A stretch of 64,000 nucleotides of DNA from Emticicia sp043780375 (GTDB lineage Bacteria > Bacteroidota > Bacteroidia > Cytophagales > Spirosomataceae): positions 1-64,000 of the forward strand of contig NZ_JAYWCU010000069.1 in the NCBI RefSeq assembly GCF_043780375.1. The letters run 5' to 3'. Shown here one piece after another: positions 15,301 to 23,470 of the stretch (the first letter of the stretch is position 1; every line of letters starts with the position of its first letter). The notes beneath the pieces were generated by a model that was not told where the DNA came from, ran no database searches, and saw only the letters and a program-made list of their open reading frames with translations. The translations under genes and the position numbers were made by a program.

Positions 15301-16977
15301 ATGAAACATTCTTACTATTTATTTCTTCTTAGTCTAACATTGTTTATTTCCTGCAAAAAAGATGCAAAATATGATATCATCATAAAAAATGGCATTGTTT
15401 ATGATGGAAATGGTGGTGAACCTCAAAAAATAGACATAGCCATCAAAGCCGATACGATTGCTTTTATTGGAGATTTATCTAATGAAATCGCTAAACAAAT
15501 TCTTGATGCTAAAGGAATGGCTGTTGCTCCAGGTTTTGTAAATATGTTGAGTTGGAGTACCGAAACTTTGATTCAAGATGGACGTTCGTTAGGTGAAATA
15601 ACGCAAGGAGTTACACTTGAAGTCATGGGTGAAGGTGATTCGATGGGACCCTTAAGTGATTCAATGAAAATTGATTTTCAGAAATCTCAAGGTGATATTA
15701 AATATAAAATAGAATGGAATAGTTTGAGCGAATACCTCATTTATTTAGAGAAAAGAGGTGTTTCGACCAATGTTGCCTCATTTGTGGGAGCAGCTACAGT
15801 GCGAGCAAATGAATTAGGATATGCTAATCGTCCGCCAAAAGCCGATGAATTGGAGCGAATGAAACAACACGTCAGAAAAGCAATGGAAGAAGGTGCAATG
15901 GGTGTTGGCTCGGCTCTGATTTATGTACCAGGAACTTATGCCAATACTAACGAACTTGTTGAGTTGTCGAAAATTGCTGCCGAATATGGGGGGATGTATA
16001 TTTCACATATTCGGAGTGAAGGCAATCGCTTGGAAGAAGCTATCAATGAAGTGATTACAATTGCAAAAGAAGCTAATATTCATGCTGAAATATATCACTT
16101 GAAAGTTGCAGGAAAAGACAATTGGTATAAAATGGATAAAGTTATTACTAAAATTGATAGTGCCAGAAAAATTGGCATTAACGTTACAACAGACATGTAT
16201 AACTACATTGCGGGAGCAACGGGTTTAGATGCTGCCATGCCGCCGTGGGTACAAGAAGGTGGACTTCAAGCGTGGCGACGACGTTTAAAATCAAATACAA
16301 TAAGCATACAGGTAGGTAAAGAAATGAGCGTTCAGCAAAACGACTGGGAAAATCTGTGCTTGGCAGCAGGAGCAGAAAAAACGCTGTTGATTGGATTTAA
16401 GCAAGATTCATTGAAAAAATATATCGGCAAAACACTCGCCGAAGTTGCCACACTCAAAAAGAAAACTTGGTATGAAACAGCGATAGAATTAGTTATTTCT
16501 GACGATTCTCGTGTTGATGTTGTTTATTTTTTGATGAACGAAGAGAATGTAAAAAAGCAAATAAAATTGCCTTATATGAGTTTTTGTTGAGACGCAGCCT
16601 CTATGGCTCCCGAAGGGATATTTTTAAAATCGAGCAACCATCCTCGTGCTTACGGAAATTTTGCTCGTTTGCTTGGAAAATATGTGCGTGACGAAAAAGT
16701 TATTACGCTTCAAGAAGCAATTAGAAAGCTCACTTCGTTGCCTTGTGATAATTTAAAAATCCAAAAAAGGGGCCGGTTGAAGGTAGGGAATTATGCCGAC
16801 ATCGTAATTTTCGACCCAATGAAAATTCAAGATAAAGCTACTTTTGAAAAACCTCATCAATTATCTGAAGGCATGATTCATGTCTTGGTCAATGGTCAGC
16901 AAGTGCTAAAAGATGGTATTCATACCGGTGTGAAATCTGGTCGATTTGTACGTGGTCCGGGTTGGGTTGGGAAATGA
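15301..16977 (+). pseudogene. D-aminoacylase-type amidohydrolase lipoprotein, interrupted by in-frame TGA
   Basis: This is an N-acyl-D-amino-acid deacylase-like amidohydrolase with a lipoprotein signal (lipobox LFISC, Cys18). The frame reads 429 residues to a TGA at 16588-16590, then continues in the same frame for 128 more codons with full similarity (DAASMAPEG, HPRAYGNFARLLGKYVRDEK, ADIVIFDP, RGPGW). The stop falls at the position that is Ser in the usual FxSDxxS motif, so one base change (TCA to TGA) explains it. The Asp after it is a conserved active-site residue, so the truncated product would be inactive. The family's early HxH metal motif reads NMLSW here. Read-through cannot be excluded, nor can a sequencing error. 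Confidence 0.85.
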
Positions 16978-17000
16978 TTTTCAAATCAAACTTCCAAAAC

Positions 17001-17930
17001 CTACACCTTCTCATAAACCACAATTACCGATTGTCCGATTGCGTCTTTATTGAATAAAAAATAAATGGGTGAAAAAATTTGGCTCAATATAAAGCTTACT
17101 TTGAAAAGGGTGTAAGATTTATTATTGTTCCGAACAAAGTTTTTGAATGGAATGCCCAACAAACTACGTAATTTATGATAAATTGTACATTGAAGATAAA
17201 AAACGTGGTGAATTTCGTGAAGGTTTTCGTGAAAAATGCCTTTAAGTTTGATTGGAAAACTTTTTTGCATTTCAGTAAAAACGGTATCTCGCCAGCGAGT
17301 GATGTGGTGCGGCGGAGCATTGAGAAATAGATTTACACCGTAACGCAAAAATGTATCTTCACTTGGCACCGCAAAGATGAGTTTTCCACCTTTTTTTAAA
17401 CATTTTAGCGATTCTGTGATAAATTGATTAGGTTCTGGCACATGTTCCAACACCTGAAAATAGCACGCAACATCATATTTTTCGGGGTTTTGCTTGGCAA
17501 AATCCTCGATTGATTGATTAATGACATTAAGCCCTTTTTTCTGAGCAATGGCAATGGCATCTTCGTTGAATTCGAGTCCGACATAATTATCGGTTTTGAG
17601 ATAATTAGTAAAATTTCCTTCACCACAGCCAATTTCAAGCACGCTTTCGCCTTGTTTGATATGTTTGGCTGCCAGCACAAAATCTTCTTTTTCTTTCAGA
17701 TAATAACCTTGTATTTTTTGTTGTAATTCGCCATAAAAAACGCCATCTCCTACGGCGGGGGGAGCAAAATAAAGTAAATTACATGACTGACATTCGCACA
17801 GATTTAGTTTTTCTGACTTGAAAAAATGTCCAACTTTAATCTTTTTTTGTTCGTAAATTTTTTTCAAAATTGAGGGTTCAATGTCTTCCAAAACCTTTAC
17901 TTTATCACTATTACACAGAATACAATTCAT
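17001..17930 (-). CDS. Class I SAM-dependent methyltransferase with N-terminal Cys cluster
   Basis: This 309-residue protein has Cys3 and Cys6 plus Cys45, Cys47 and Cys50 forming a probable N-terminal zinc ribbon. A Rossmann methyltransferase domain follows: motif I VLEIGCGEG (residues 97-105), VGLEFNEDAI, and motif post-I with QVLEHVPEP. This layout is common among sugar or lipid methyltransferases linked to cell-surface glycan synthesis. The C-terminal third has two hydrophobic stretches that may touch the membrane. It lies downstream of the YfhO gene on the same strand with a 124-base gap. The acceptor is unknown. Confidence 0.88.
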   Translation of the reverse strand: MNCILCNSDKVKVLEDIEPSILKKIYEQKKIKVGHFFKSEKLNLCECQSCNLLYFAPPAVGDGVFYGELQQKIQGYYLKEKEDFVLAAKHIKQGESVLEIGCGEGNFTNYLKTDNYVGLEFNEDAIAIAQKKGLNVINQSIEDFAKQNPEKYDVACYFQVLEHVPEPNQFITESLKCLKKGGKLIFAVPSEDTFLRYGVNLFLNAPPHHITRWRDTVFTEMQKSFPIKLKGIFHENLHEIHHVFYLQCTIYHKLRSLLGIPFKNFVRNNNKSYTLFKVSFILSQIFSPIYFLFNKDAIGQSVIVVYEKV

Positions 17931-18054
17931 GGTTTATTTGCTTGATGATCAGGAACTTACGACTTATTTCTAAGGCTTTTTTCTAATTATCTTGGTTATT
18001 TTTAAGTATTACTAATTATAAATCTGCAACGGTAAATTTACACTAACAAATATA

Positions 18055-20511
18055 TTAAGATTTTTTCTTCACATTTCTAAACTCCATCACCAAAGCCCCA
18101 ATCACGAGTAAAACCATCGCAATTGAAGCAAATAAATCTATTTTTGCACCGATTACAACTGATTTTGGTTTAAATTTGAATTCTATTTTATGTTTTCCTG
18201 CTGGAACAACCATCGCACGAAGCACATAATCAGCTCTGAAATGAGGTGTTTCTTGTCCGTCCACGTAAGACTTCCAATCCTCGTTTCCACGGTAATAAAT
18301 TTCTGAAAAAATTGCTACTTGGCTTGAAGCAGAATTAGATTCGTAAGTTAAGAAATTTGGTTTATAATCTGTCAACTTGATGCTTGCCGTAGTATCTTGT
18401 TTTAGCGATTTTTCTTTAAAATATTGTTCAAATCTTTGGTCAACGAAGGCGACTGCACGAGGATTAAAATTGCCTACTGATTTAATTTCTTCATCAGCAT
18501 TTTTTACTGTTTTTACTTCATTTACAAACCAAGCATTACCTAAAGCATCTGGATTAAGCTGAGCAGCTACTCCTCCATCTTGTGTCGGTGTAATGAAGTA
18601 TTTAGTATTCAACATATTAAAAACAGGAATATTATATTTACCATCCTTCGTCATGGCATTGTCATATAATTCTTGAATTCGCTTCAATTTTGCACCATGA
18701 TACCCACCAATTGATTTATGAAAATACGAAGCCGTAGCATCGGCGAAAAAACCTTGATTGGTTGCCATATCGACTACTCGAAAATTAGGGTCTTTGTCTT
18801 GCAAAATCTGCTCATTGGCAGGTGAAGGATTGAAAGTTTCAGCAACTCTTGATTTTGGTTGATAATCTTCATTATTGAAATAACGCTTGTCTATCAATGT
18901 CAAGTCCAACACTGTTAAGATTCCTAAAACAGCTATAAAAACTGTTGGTTTAATTTTATTCGTAGAAAATGCCCAAATCAAGCCCGCAGCGAGTGCTAAC
19001 AAGAAAACCGAGCGAAACAAATCACTCATTACCATAGATTGACGGTCGGCAATGAGCGAAGTGATAAACGAGTTAGCAAAGTCTTTGCCGTTCGACTGAG
19101 CCATACCTTTTAGCATTTCTGCATCACCTGCAGACTGAAAATCAAGTGAAAAATAACCTACAATCATTACTAACAAAAGCCCACCTAAACTATAAAGCAA
19201 AGGTTTCTTTAAGTCATTGAAAGTCAGCTTATCATCCATGATTTTTTTGACACCAAGCATCGCACCCATCACAAAACACAAGTGCATGAGGGTGACAATC
19301 ATTTTGCTATCTCTAAACTTGTTGAAGTATGGGAAATTATCGAACATAAAAAAGTTGAAACTACTAAAATTGCTTCCCCAACCAATAAATAAATACAAAA
19401 TTGTGGTCAATAAAAGCACATATCGTAAGCCATCTCGTAAGAGAATCATACCTAAAATAAACAAAAACAAAATGATAATTCCCGAATAATTTGGACCTGA
19501 AACATACGACTGTGGCCCAAAATAAAGAGGTAAACTCGAAGCAAATTGCGAAGCAGTTGTTTGGTCAACACCTTTATTTATAAGCATTTTATAGGTTTCA
19601 GATTTTTCTCCCAAATTCTCTCGTGATGCACCACCTACAAAATTTGGAGCTAATAAGGTCAAAGTTTCGACTTTGCCTGGGCTATACGAAAATGCATAAT
19701 CTCTGCCCAAACCATCTGCCGACTGGTTGAGATTTCCCAAAGTCAATTCGGATTTTCCACGAGTAGTTTCTTTCGAGTAAACGAAGTTGTTCCATAGGTG
19801 CATTCCGTGCGTACCCATGCCAATTGCCGAGCCAACCAAAACAATGGCGAAGGCTTTCAAAAGTCCCGAAAAATTACCTTTCTTTACGTGTAAATAACTT
19901 TCAAAAAGAACATAAATTCCTAATAAAAAGAATAAATAATAAGTAATTTGAGGGTGATTTCCATAAAACTCCATCGCCATAAAGAAAGTTGTCATGGCTG
20001 CTCCGAGCAAATATCTTCCTCGAAAAACTGCGATAAAAGAAGCAAAAACGGCGGGAGCAAAAGCAATAGCAATGATTTTGGAAATGTGTCCTGCTTCGAG
20101 GAAAAGTAAGTTATAAGTATTAAAAGCGTAGGCAATTGCTCCAAAGAAACCCAGCCAATTATTTACTTTTAGCACTCGCATCAGCACAAAGAAACCGAGC
20201 ATCAACAATATTAAAACATTGGCTGGCGATGGTATTGAATTCATGTAAAACGAGCCTATTTTGGTAGGCAAACTATTTTCGTAGTCGCCAGCCACCATAA
20301 AACTGGGCATTCCGCCAAACATGGAGTTTGTCCACCAAGCCCATTCGCCTGTTTGGGTATGAAAATCATTTACTTCTTTGGCAGAAGCAGCAGCCATTTG
20401 AGTATCGTGCATAGCCAGTCGCTTACCTTGTAAAAGAGGCGAAGCATAAATAAAGCTTACAAGCACAAAACCAACGATTGCGATGAGCTGAGGAAGGATT
20501 TTTTTGAACAT
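18055..20511 (-). CDS. YfhO family membrane protein
   Basis: This 818-residue polytopic membrane protein has about twelve to thirteen hydrophobic segments in the first 520 residues and one at the C-terminus. A soluble domain of about 250 residues (about 540-780) lies between them. YfhO proteins belong to the GT-C-like superfamily and are linked to glycosylation of lipoteichoic acid in Firmicutes; in Bacteroidota the acceptor is unknown. The N-terminal loop region HDTQMAAASAKEVNDF carries an Asp typical of the first outside loop of GT-C enzymes. It is probably co-transcribed with the methyltransferase behind it. Confidence 0.9.
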   Translation of the reverse strand: MFKKILPQLIAIVGFVLVSFIYASPLLQGKRLAMHDTQMAAASAKEVNDFHTQTGEWAWWTNSMFGGMPSFMVAGDYENSLPTKIGSFYMNSIPSPANVLILLMLGFFVLMRVLKVNNWLGFFGAIAYAFNTYNLLFLEAGHISKIIAIAFAPAVFASFIAVFRGRYLLGAAMTTFFMAMEFYGNHPQITYYLFFLLGIYVLFESYLHVKKGNFSGLLKAFAIVLVGSAIGMGTHGMHLWNNFVYSKETTRGKSELTLGNLNQSADGLGRDYAFSYSPGKVETLTLLAPNFVGGASRENLGEKSETYKMLINKGVDQTTASQFASSLPLYFGPQSYVSGPNYSGIIILFLFILGMILLRDGLRYVLLLTTILYLFIGWGSNFSSFNFFMFDNFPYFNKFRDSKMIVTLMHLCFVMGAMLGVKKIMDDKLTFNDLKKPLLYSLGGLLLVMIVGYFSLDFQSAGDAEMLKGMAQSNGKDFANSFITSLIADRQSMVMSDLFRSVFLLALAAGLIWAFSTNKIKPTVFIAVLGILTVLDLTLIDKRYFNNEDYQPKSRVAETFNPSPANEQILQDKDPNFRVVDMATNQGFFADATASYFHKSIGGYHGAKLKRIQELYDNAMTKDGKYNIPVFNMLNTKYFITPTQDGGVAAQLNPDALGNAWFVNEVKTVKNADEEIKSVGNFNPRAVAFVDQRFEQYFKEKSLKQDTTASIKLTDYKPNFLTYESNSASSQVAIFSEIYYRGNEDWKSYVDGQETPHFRADYVLRAMVVPAGKHKIEFKFKPKSVVIGAKIDLFASIAMVLLVIGALVMEFRNVKKKS

Positions 20512-20652
20512 TTTTTGAACGAATATAGTGGGGGATAATCGAATTCCTAAATATTTTGATTACAAAGAACGCAAAGAAAAATTAAACTCGGTAGGAACAA
20601 GACCAAAAATCTTTCCGAACTTTGTTGAATTAACCACGAAAACTAAATTTCC

Positions 20653-20955
20653 ATGCTCCTTTTCAACATCACTTTCAACATCGAAAACAGAATCCACGAC
20701 CAATGGTTGAAATGGATGAAATCAAATTTTATACCCGCTGTGATGGAAACTAAACTTCCAACCAAATATTTGACTTTCAAACTTTTGACTGAGGTTGAAA
20801 ATGGTGGAAATACTTATTCTTTTCAGTTTTATTTCAACGACATGGAAGACTACATGAGTTTTGAAATGAATTTTAAGGAACAACTTTTGGATAGACATAA
20901 TATGCTTTTCAGAGGAAAATTTGTGTTATTTAGTACACTTTTAGAAGAAGTTTAG
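20653..20955 (+). CDS. DUF4286 protein
   Basis: This 100-residue protein matches DUF4286: an opening strand LLFNITFNIENRIHDQW, then WMKSNFIPAVMET, a central strand YSFQFYFNDMEDYMSFE and a terminal segment with HNMLFRGKFVLFSTLLEEV (quoted in part: RGKFVLFSTLLEEV). The fold resembles a small ferredoxin-like (ABM-type) domain. Function is unknown; it is a frequent single-copy gene in Bacteroidota. The ATG at 20653 gives the family's usual length. It is divergent from YfhO. Confidence 0.85.
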   Translation: MLLFNITFNIENRIHDQWLKWMKSNFIPAVMETKLPTKYLTFKLLTEVENGGNTYSFQFYFNDMEDYMSFEMNFKEQLLDRHNMLFRGKFVLFSTLLEEV

Positions 20956-21143
20956 TGGGCAATTTAGCAATCTGGGGGCATTGTTATTTCTCTCTTCCCG
21001 TCGCATCCGTTGGCATCGTTGCAATATGACAAGATACGTGGGCTAAATTATTGTAATTTCAGCACTAATAATTGAAGAAATTCCCCGAAATGCAATAAGT
21101 TACATTTAAAGAAGTTGTTTTATTAATACTGCGTTCAATAATA
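20956..21143. other. Gene-free stretch before the terminator
   Basis: From the DUF4286 stop to the peroxidase start (20956-21284) no gene is seen. It holds a G-rich patch near 20974-20980, no clear coding frame, and the strong hairpin listed separately. A small RNA is possible but has no other support. Confidence 0.5.
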
Positions 21144-21182
21144 ACCGATATTTCAAAGCTATGAAATGTCGGTTTTTTTTTA
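21144..21182 (+). terminator. Rho-independent terminator upstream of the peroxidase gene
   Basis: A 12-bp stem, ACCGATATTTCA (21144-21155) with TGAAATGTCGGT (21162-21173, one G-U pair), is followed by a run of about nine T. It lies 190 bases after the DUF4286 gene, so it may end that transcript or an unannotated short one. Confidence 0.85.
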
Positions 21183-21284
21183 TGTGCAAAGAAACTTTTT
21201 CTAGCACAAGAAAAAATAATCAAGTGCATCTAAAAAACAAAAAATCTCGTCTATCTCACTAACCACAATCATTAAACCTAAACT

Positions 21285-22625
21285 ATGAATCTCAAAAAAT
21301 TACTTCTTGGCACTTTTCTTTTTTTTTTAATGACCGCTGCCAAAGAAATAAAGATTACTGATTATCTCAATCTTCCAGCAATTCCTTTCGAATATAACAA
21401 TACTTTACCTGCGTATTTTACAGCATCTGTTGTTGGAATTGATAATACGCCTGTGGCAAATCCAATTACCAATAATGGTGCAACGCTCGGGAGAGTGCTT
21501 TTTTATGATAAAAATCTAAGTCTTAACCGAACGGTTTCTTGTGCTTCGTGTCATAAAGCAACTGAAGGTTTTAGTGATTCGAGGGTTTTAGGTGTTGGTT
21601 TTGCAGGTGGCACAACTGGCAGACACGGAATGACATTAATCAATGCTCGATATTATGAAAATGGTCGTTTTTTCTGGGACGAAAGAGCTGCAACTTTGGA
21701 AACTCAGGTGCTACTTCCGCTGCAAGATGCTACCGAAATGGGCTTAACGGCAATACAAATTTCTCAAAGAGTTTCAGCACAACCTTATTACAATCAACTA
21801 TTTATCAATGCTTTCGGAGACAATGCCGTTACCAATGACAGGGTTTCGAAGGCTTTGGCTCAATTTGTAAGAAGCATTATTAGCTATCAGAGTAAATATG
21901 ATGTTGGTAGAGTCCAAGTAAATAATCGAAACAATCCATTCCCCAATTTTACAACACAAGAAAATCAAGGTAAACAGTTGTTTTTAACTCCTATAAACAT
22001 TGTTAATGGTGCGAACATTGGTGGTGGTGGCTGTGCTGGTTGCCATAATAGTGAAGCATTTATAAGCGTAAGACCAGAAAACAATGGACTTGATTTAGTA
22101 ACTATCGACTCTGGCGTTGGAGGAGTTGCTCCTGTGAGAAACAATTTGATAGGAGCTTTCAAAAATTCATCAATCAGAAATATTGAATTAACCGCACCTT
22201 TTATGCACGATGGTAGGTTTTCAACGCTTGAACAAGTCGTAGAACATTATAATAGTGGTATTCAAGCACATCCTAATCTTTCAAATCCGCTTAAAAATCC
22301 TAATGGTACGCCCGTGAGGCTTAATTTTATTACTGTACAAAAAAGTGCTTTGGTAGCATTTTTGAAGACATTAACCGACAATAGTCTTGCTACCGAAGCT
22401 CGATGGAGCAATCCGTTTTGTCTGACTAATCTGAGTTTTTCAGGAACTGTTACTTCAGGAACTTTCCAGTCGAGCAATGAAATTTCTGTGCAAAACGGCT
22501 CAACAACCCAAATCCAAAGTGGAAATGAGGTAAATTTCATTTCAGGAAAATCTATTTTAATAAATCCAACTTTTGAAGTAAAAGCGGGTAGCGTTTTCAA
22601 AGCACAAATTAGTGGGTGTAATTGA
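21285..22625 (+). CDS. Di-heme cytochrome c peroxidase-like protein with C-terminal 3-coathanger domain
   Basis: This 446-residue protein has a short signal peptide and two heme-c sites, CASCH (Cys86, Cys89, His90) and CAGCH (Cys250, Cys253, His254), typical of the CCP/MauG family, which reduces peroxide or oxidises partner residues in the periplasm. The conserved segment APFMHDGRFSTLEQVVEHYN (quoted in part: PFMHDGRFSTLEQVV) is present. After the peroxidase domain (to about residue 385) comes a Ser/Thr/Asn-rich domain with NEISVQNGSTTQIQSG and ILINPTFEVKAGSVF. This matches the 3-coathanger stack domain often seen at the end of secreted Cytophagales proteins. It is unusual on a peroxidase. 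Confidence 0.9.
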   Translation: MNLKKLLLGTFLFFLMTAAKEIKITDYLNLPAIPFEYNNTLPAYFTASVVGIDNTPVANPITNNGATLGRVLFYDKNLSLNRTVSCASCHKATEGFSDSRVLGVGFAGGTTGRHGMTLINARYYENGRFFWDERAATLETQVLLPLQDATEMGLTAIQISQRVSAQPYYNQLFINAFGDNAVTNDRVSKALAQFVRSIISYQSKYDVGRVQVNNRNNPFPNFTTQENQGKQLFLTPINIVNGANIGGGGCAGCHNSEAFISVRPENNGLDLVTIDSGVGGVAPVRNNLIGAFKNSSIRNIELTAPFMHDGRFSTLEQVVEHYNSGIQAHPNLSNPLKNPNGTPVRLNFITVQKSALVAFLKTLTDNSLATEARWSNPFCLTNLSFSGTVTSGTFQSSNEISVQNGSTTQIQSGNEVNFISGKSILINPTFEVKAGSVFKAQISGCN

Positions 22626-22740
22626 AGGCTTTTTCTTAAAAGCACAGTCGTAATCACCACCAAAAGTCACTGCAATTTTGCTTTCTTAGCAAACCCTCAC
22701 AAGATAAAGTTGCATCTATGACTTGAATCTAAGATTCATA

Positions 22741-23151
22741 ACTAAACGCTGACACGGTTTGAAGGTGATTTACTCAAATTAATCTCCCTTAATTTATTGA
22801 AGAAAATACCTCCAACTAATCTTTCTTTGTAGCATCTTTCAACAAATAGCCCTCTACACCAAGGCTAAGGTTTTTTTGATGAGAGCGGACGTTTGATAAG
22901 ACGAAAAAATCAAGATTTTTGAGGTTTGGAAAGCAAATTATTATTTCAGAAATTGAATCAATAGAGTCTTTACCTTCTAAATTTAAACCCAAACCAAAAA
23001 ACTAAGGTAGGAGAGTAGCACAAACAGAAATGATTTTTTTATCATAGATTTCTTCATCAACTACCTCATAATCAACCGATTGATTAAACAAAAGCTTGAT
23101 TTCGTCGTTGAAGATTAGGTGGTCTGCTACCATAACTATTTTGAAAGGCAT
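22741..23151 (-). pseudogene. Decayed response-regulator receiver domain
   Basis: Read from the ATG at 23151 on the minus strand, the frame starts IVMVADHLIFNDEIKLLF, the N-terminus of a NarL-type receiver. It hits TAG at 23004, but the same frame continues with LNLEGKDSIDSISE, LDFFVLSNVRS and GVEGYLLKDATKKD, matching the rest of a receiver up to its last helix. Stops follow at 22818, 22791 and 22776. The phosphoacceptor Asp that should precede LNLEGKD is Gly. No HTH output domain can be read after it. The frame is intact apart from stops, so the decay is by substitution and is fairly young. The whole 845-base gap between the peroxidase and gcvP contains nothing else I can support. Confidence 0.8.
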
Positions 23152-23393
23152 TTTTGCAGTTTTTAACGAAACAAAGATATTATTTACTCAATATAAATGG
23201 ATACAAACGATTACTTTTCTTAATTACTACATGCTCCAAAATTTTCAATGTTTATACAAATCGCACTCTCAAATAGATATTTTCTCTAAAATATACGCTT
23301 CTTTTAGATGAAATATACTGTTAGAAAAAAATATTCAGTAAAATTTCTCTAAATTTCTAACAATTTGTTTCAACAACTAATTTATTATTTTAT

Positions 23394-23401
23394 TATCTTT
23401 G
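23394..23401 (+). promoter_or_regulatory. gcvP promoter (-7 box)
   Basis: TATCTTTG matches TAnnTTTG exactly; transcription would begin near 23408. The upstream TTTG (23364-23367) is spaced 26 bases, longer than usual. The leader holds repeated CACTCATT words (23425-23464). Confidence 0.6.
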
Positions 23402-23424
23402 CAACAAGTTTTTAAGAGAAAAAC

Positions 23425-23464
23425 ATTCACTCATTGACAAACTCACTCATTCACTCATTGACTC
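23425..23464. repeat. CACTCATT word array in the gcvP leader
   Basis: The word CACTCATT occurs three times in 40 bases directly before the gcvP start. The same word, in either strand, recurs in several other intergenic gaps of this window (near 26640, 40315-40395, 48865, 51650-51685, 54540). Confidence 0.75.
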
Positions 23465-23470
23465 CTCCCG

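Noticed and set aside
16588..16590. TGA as a selenocysteine codon
   Set aside because: The family has Ser at this place, no downstream selenocysteine hairpin was noticed, and a single base change explains the stop.
19217..19489. Plus-strand frame opposite YfhO
   Set aside because: It is a shadow of hydrophobic codons on the other strand.
20528..20710. Small plus-strand frame before DUF4286
   Set aside because: It overlaps the DUF4286 gene in another frame and shows no conserved pattern.
23096..23311. Plus-strand frame between the peroxidase and gcvP
   Set aside because: It overlaps the start of the decayed receiver on the other strand and its product is unlike any protein.
23425..23464. 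Short repeats as a CRISPR array
   Set aside because: Units are only 8 bases, with no spacers of even length and no cas genes in the window.
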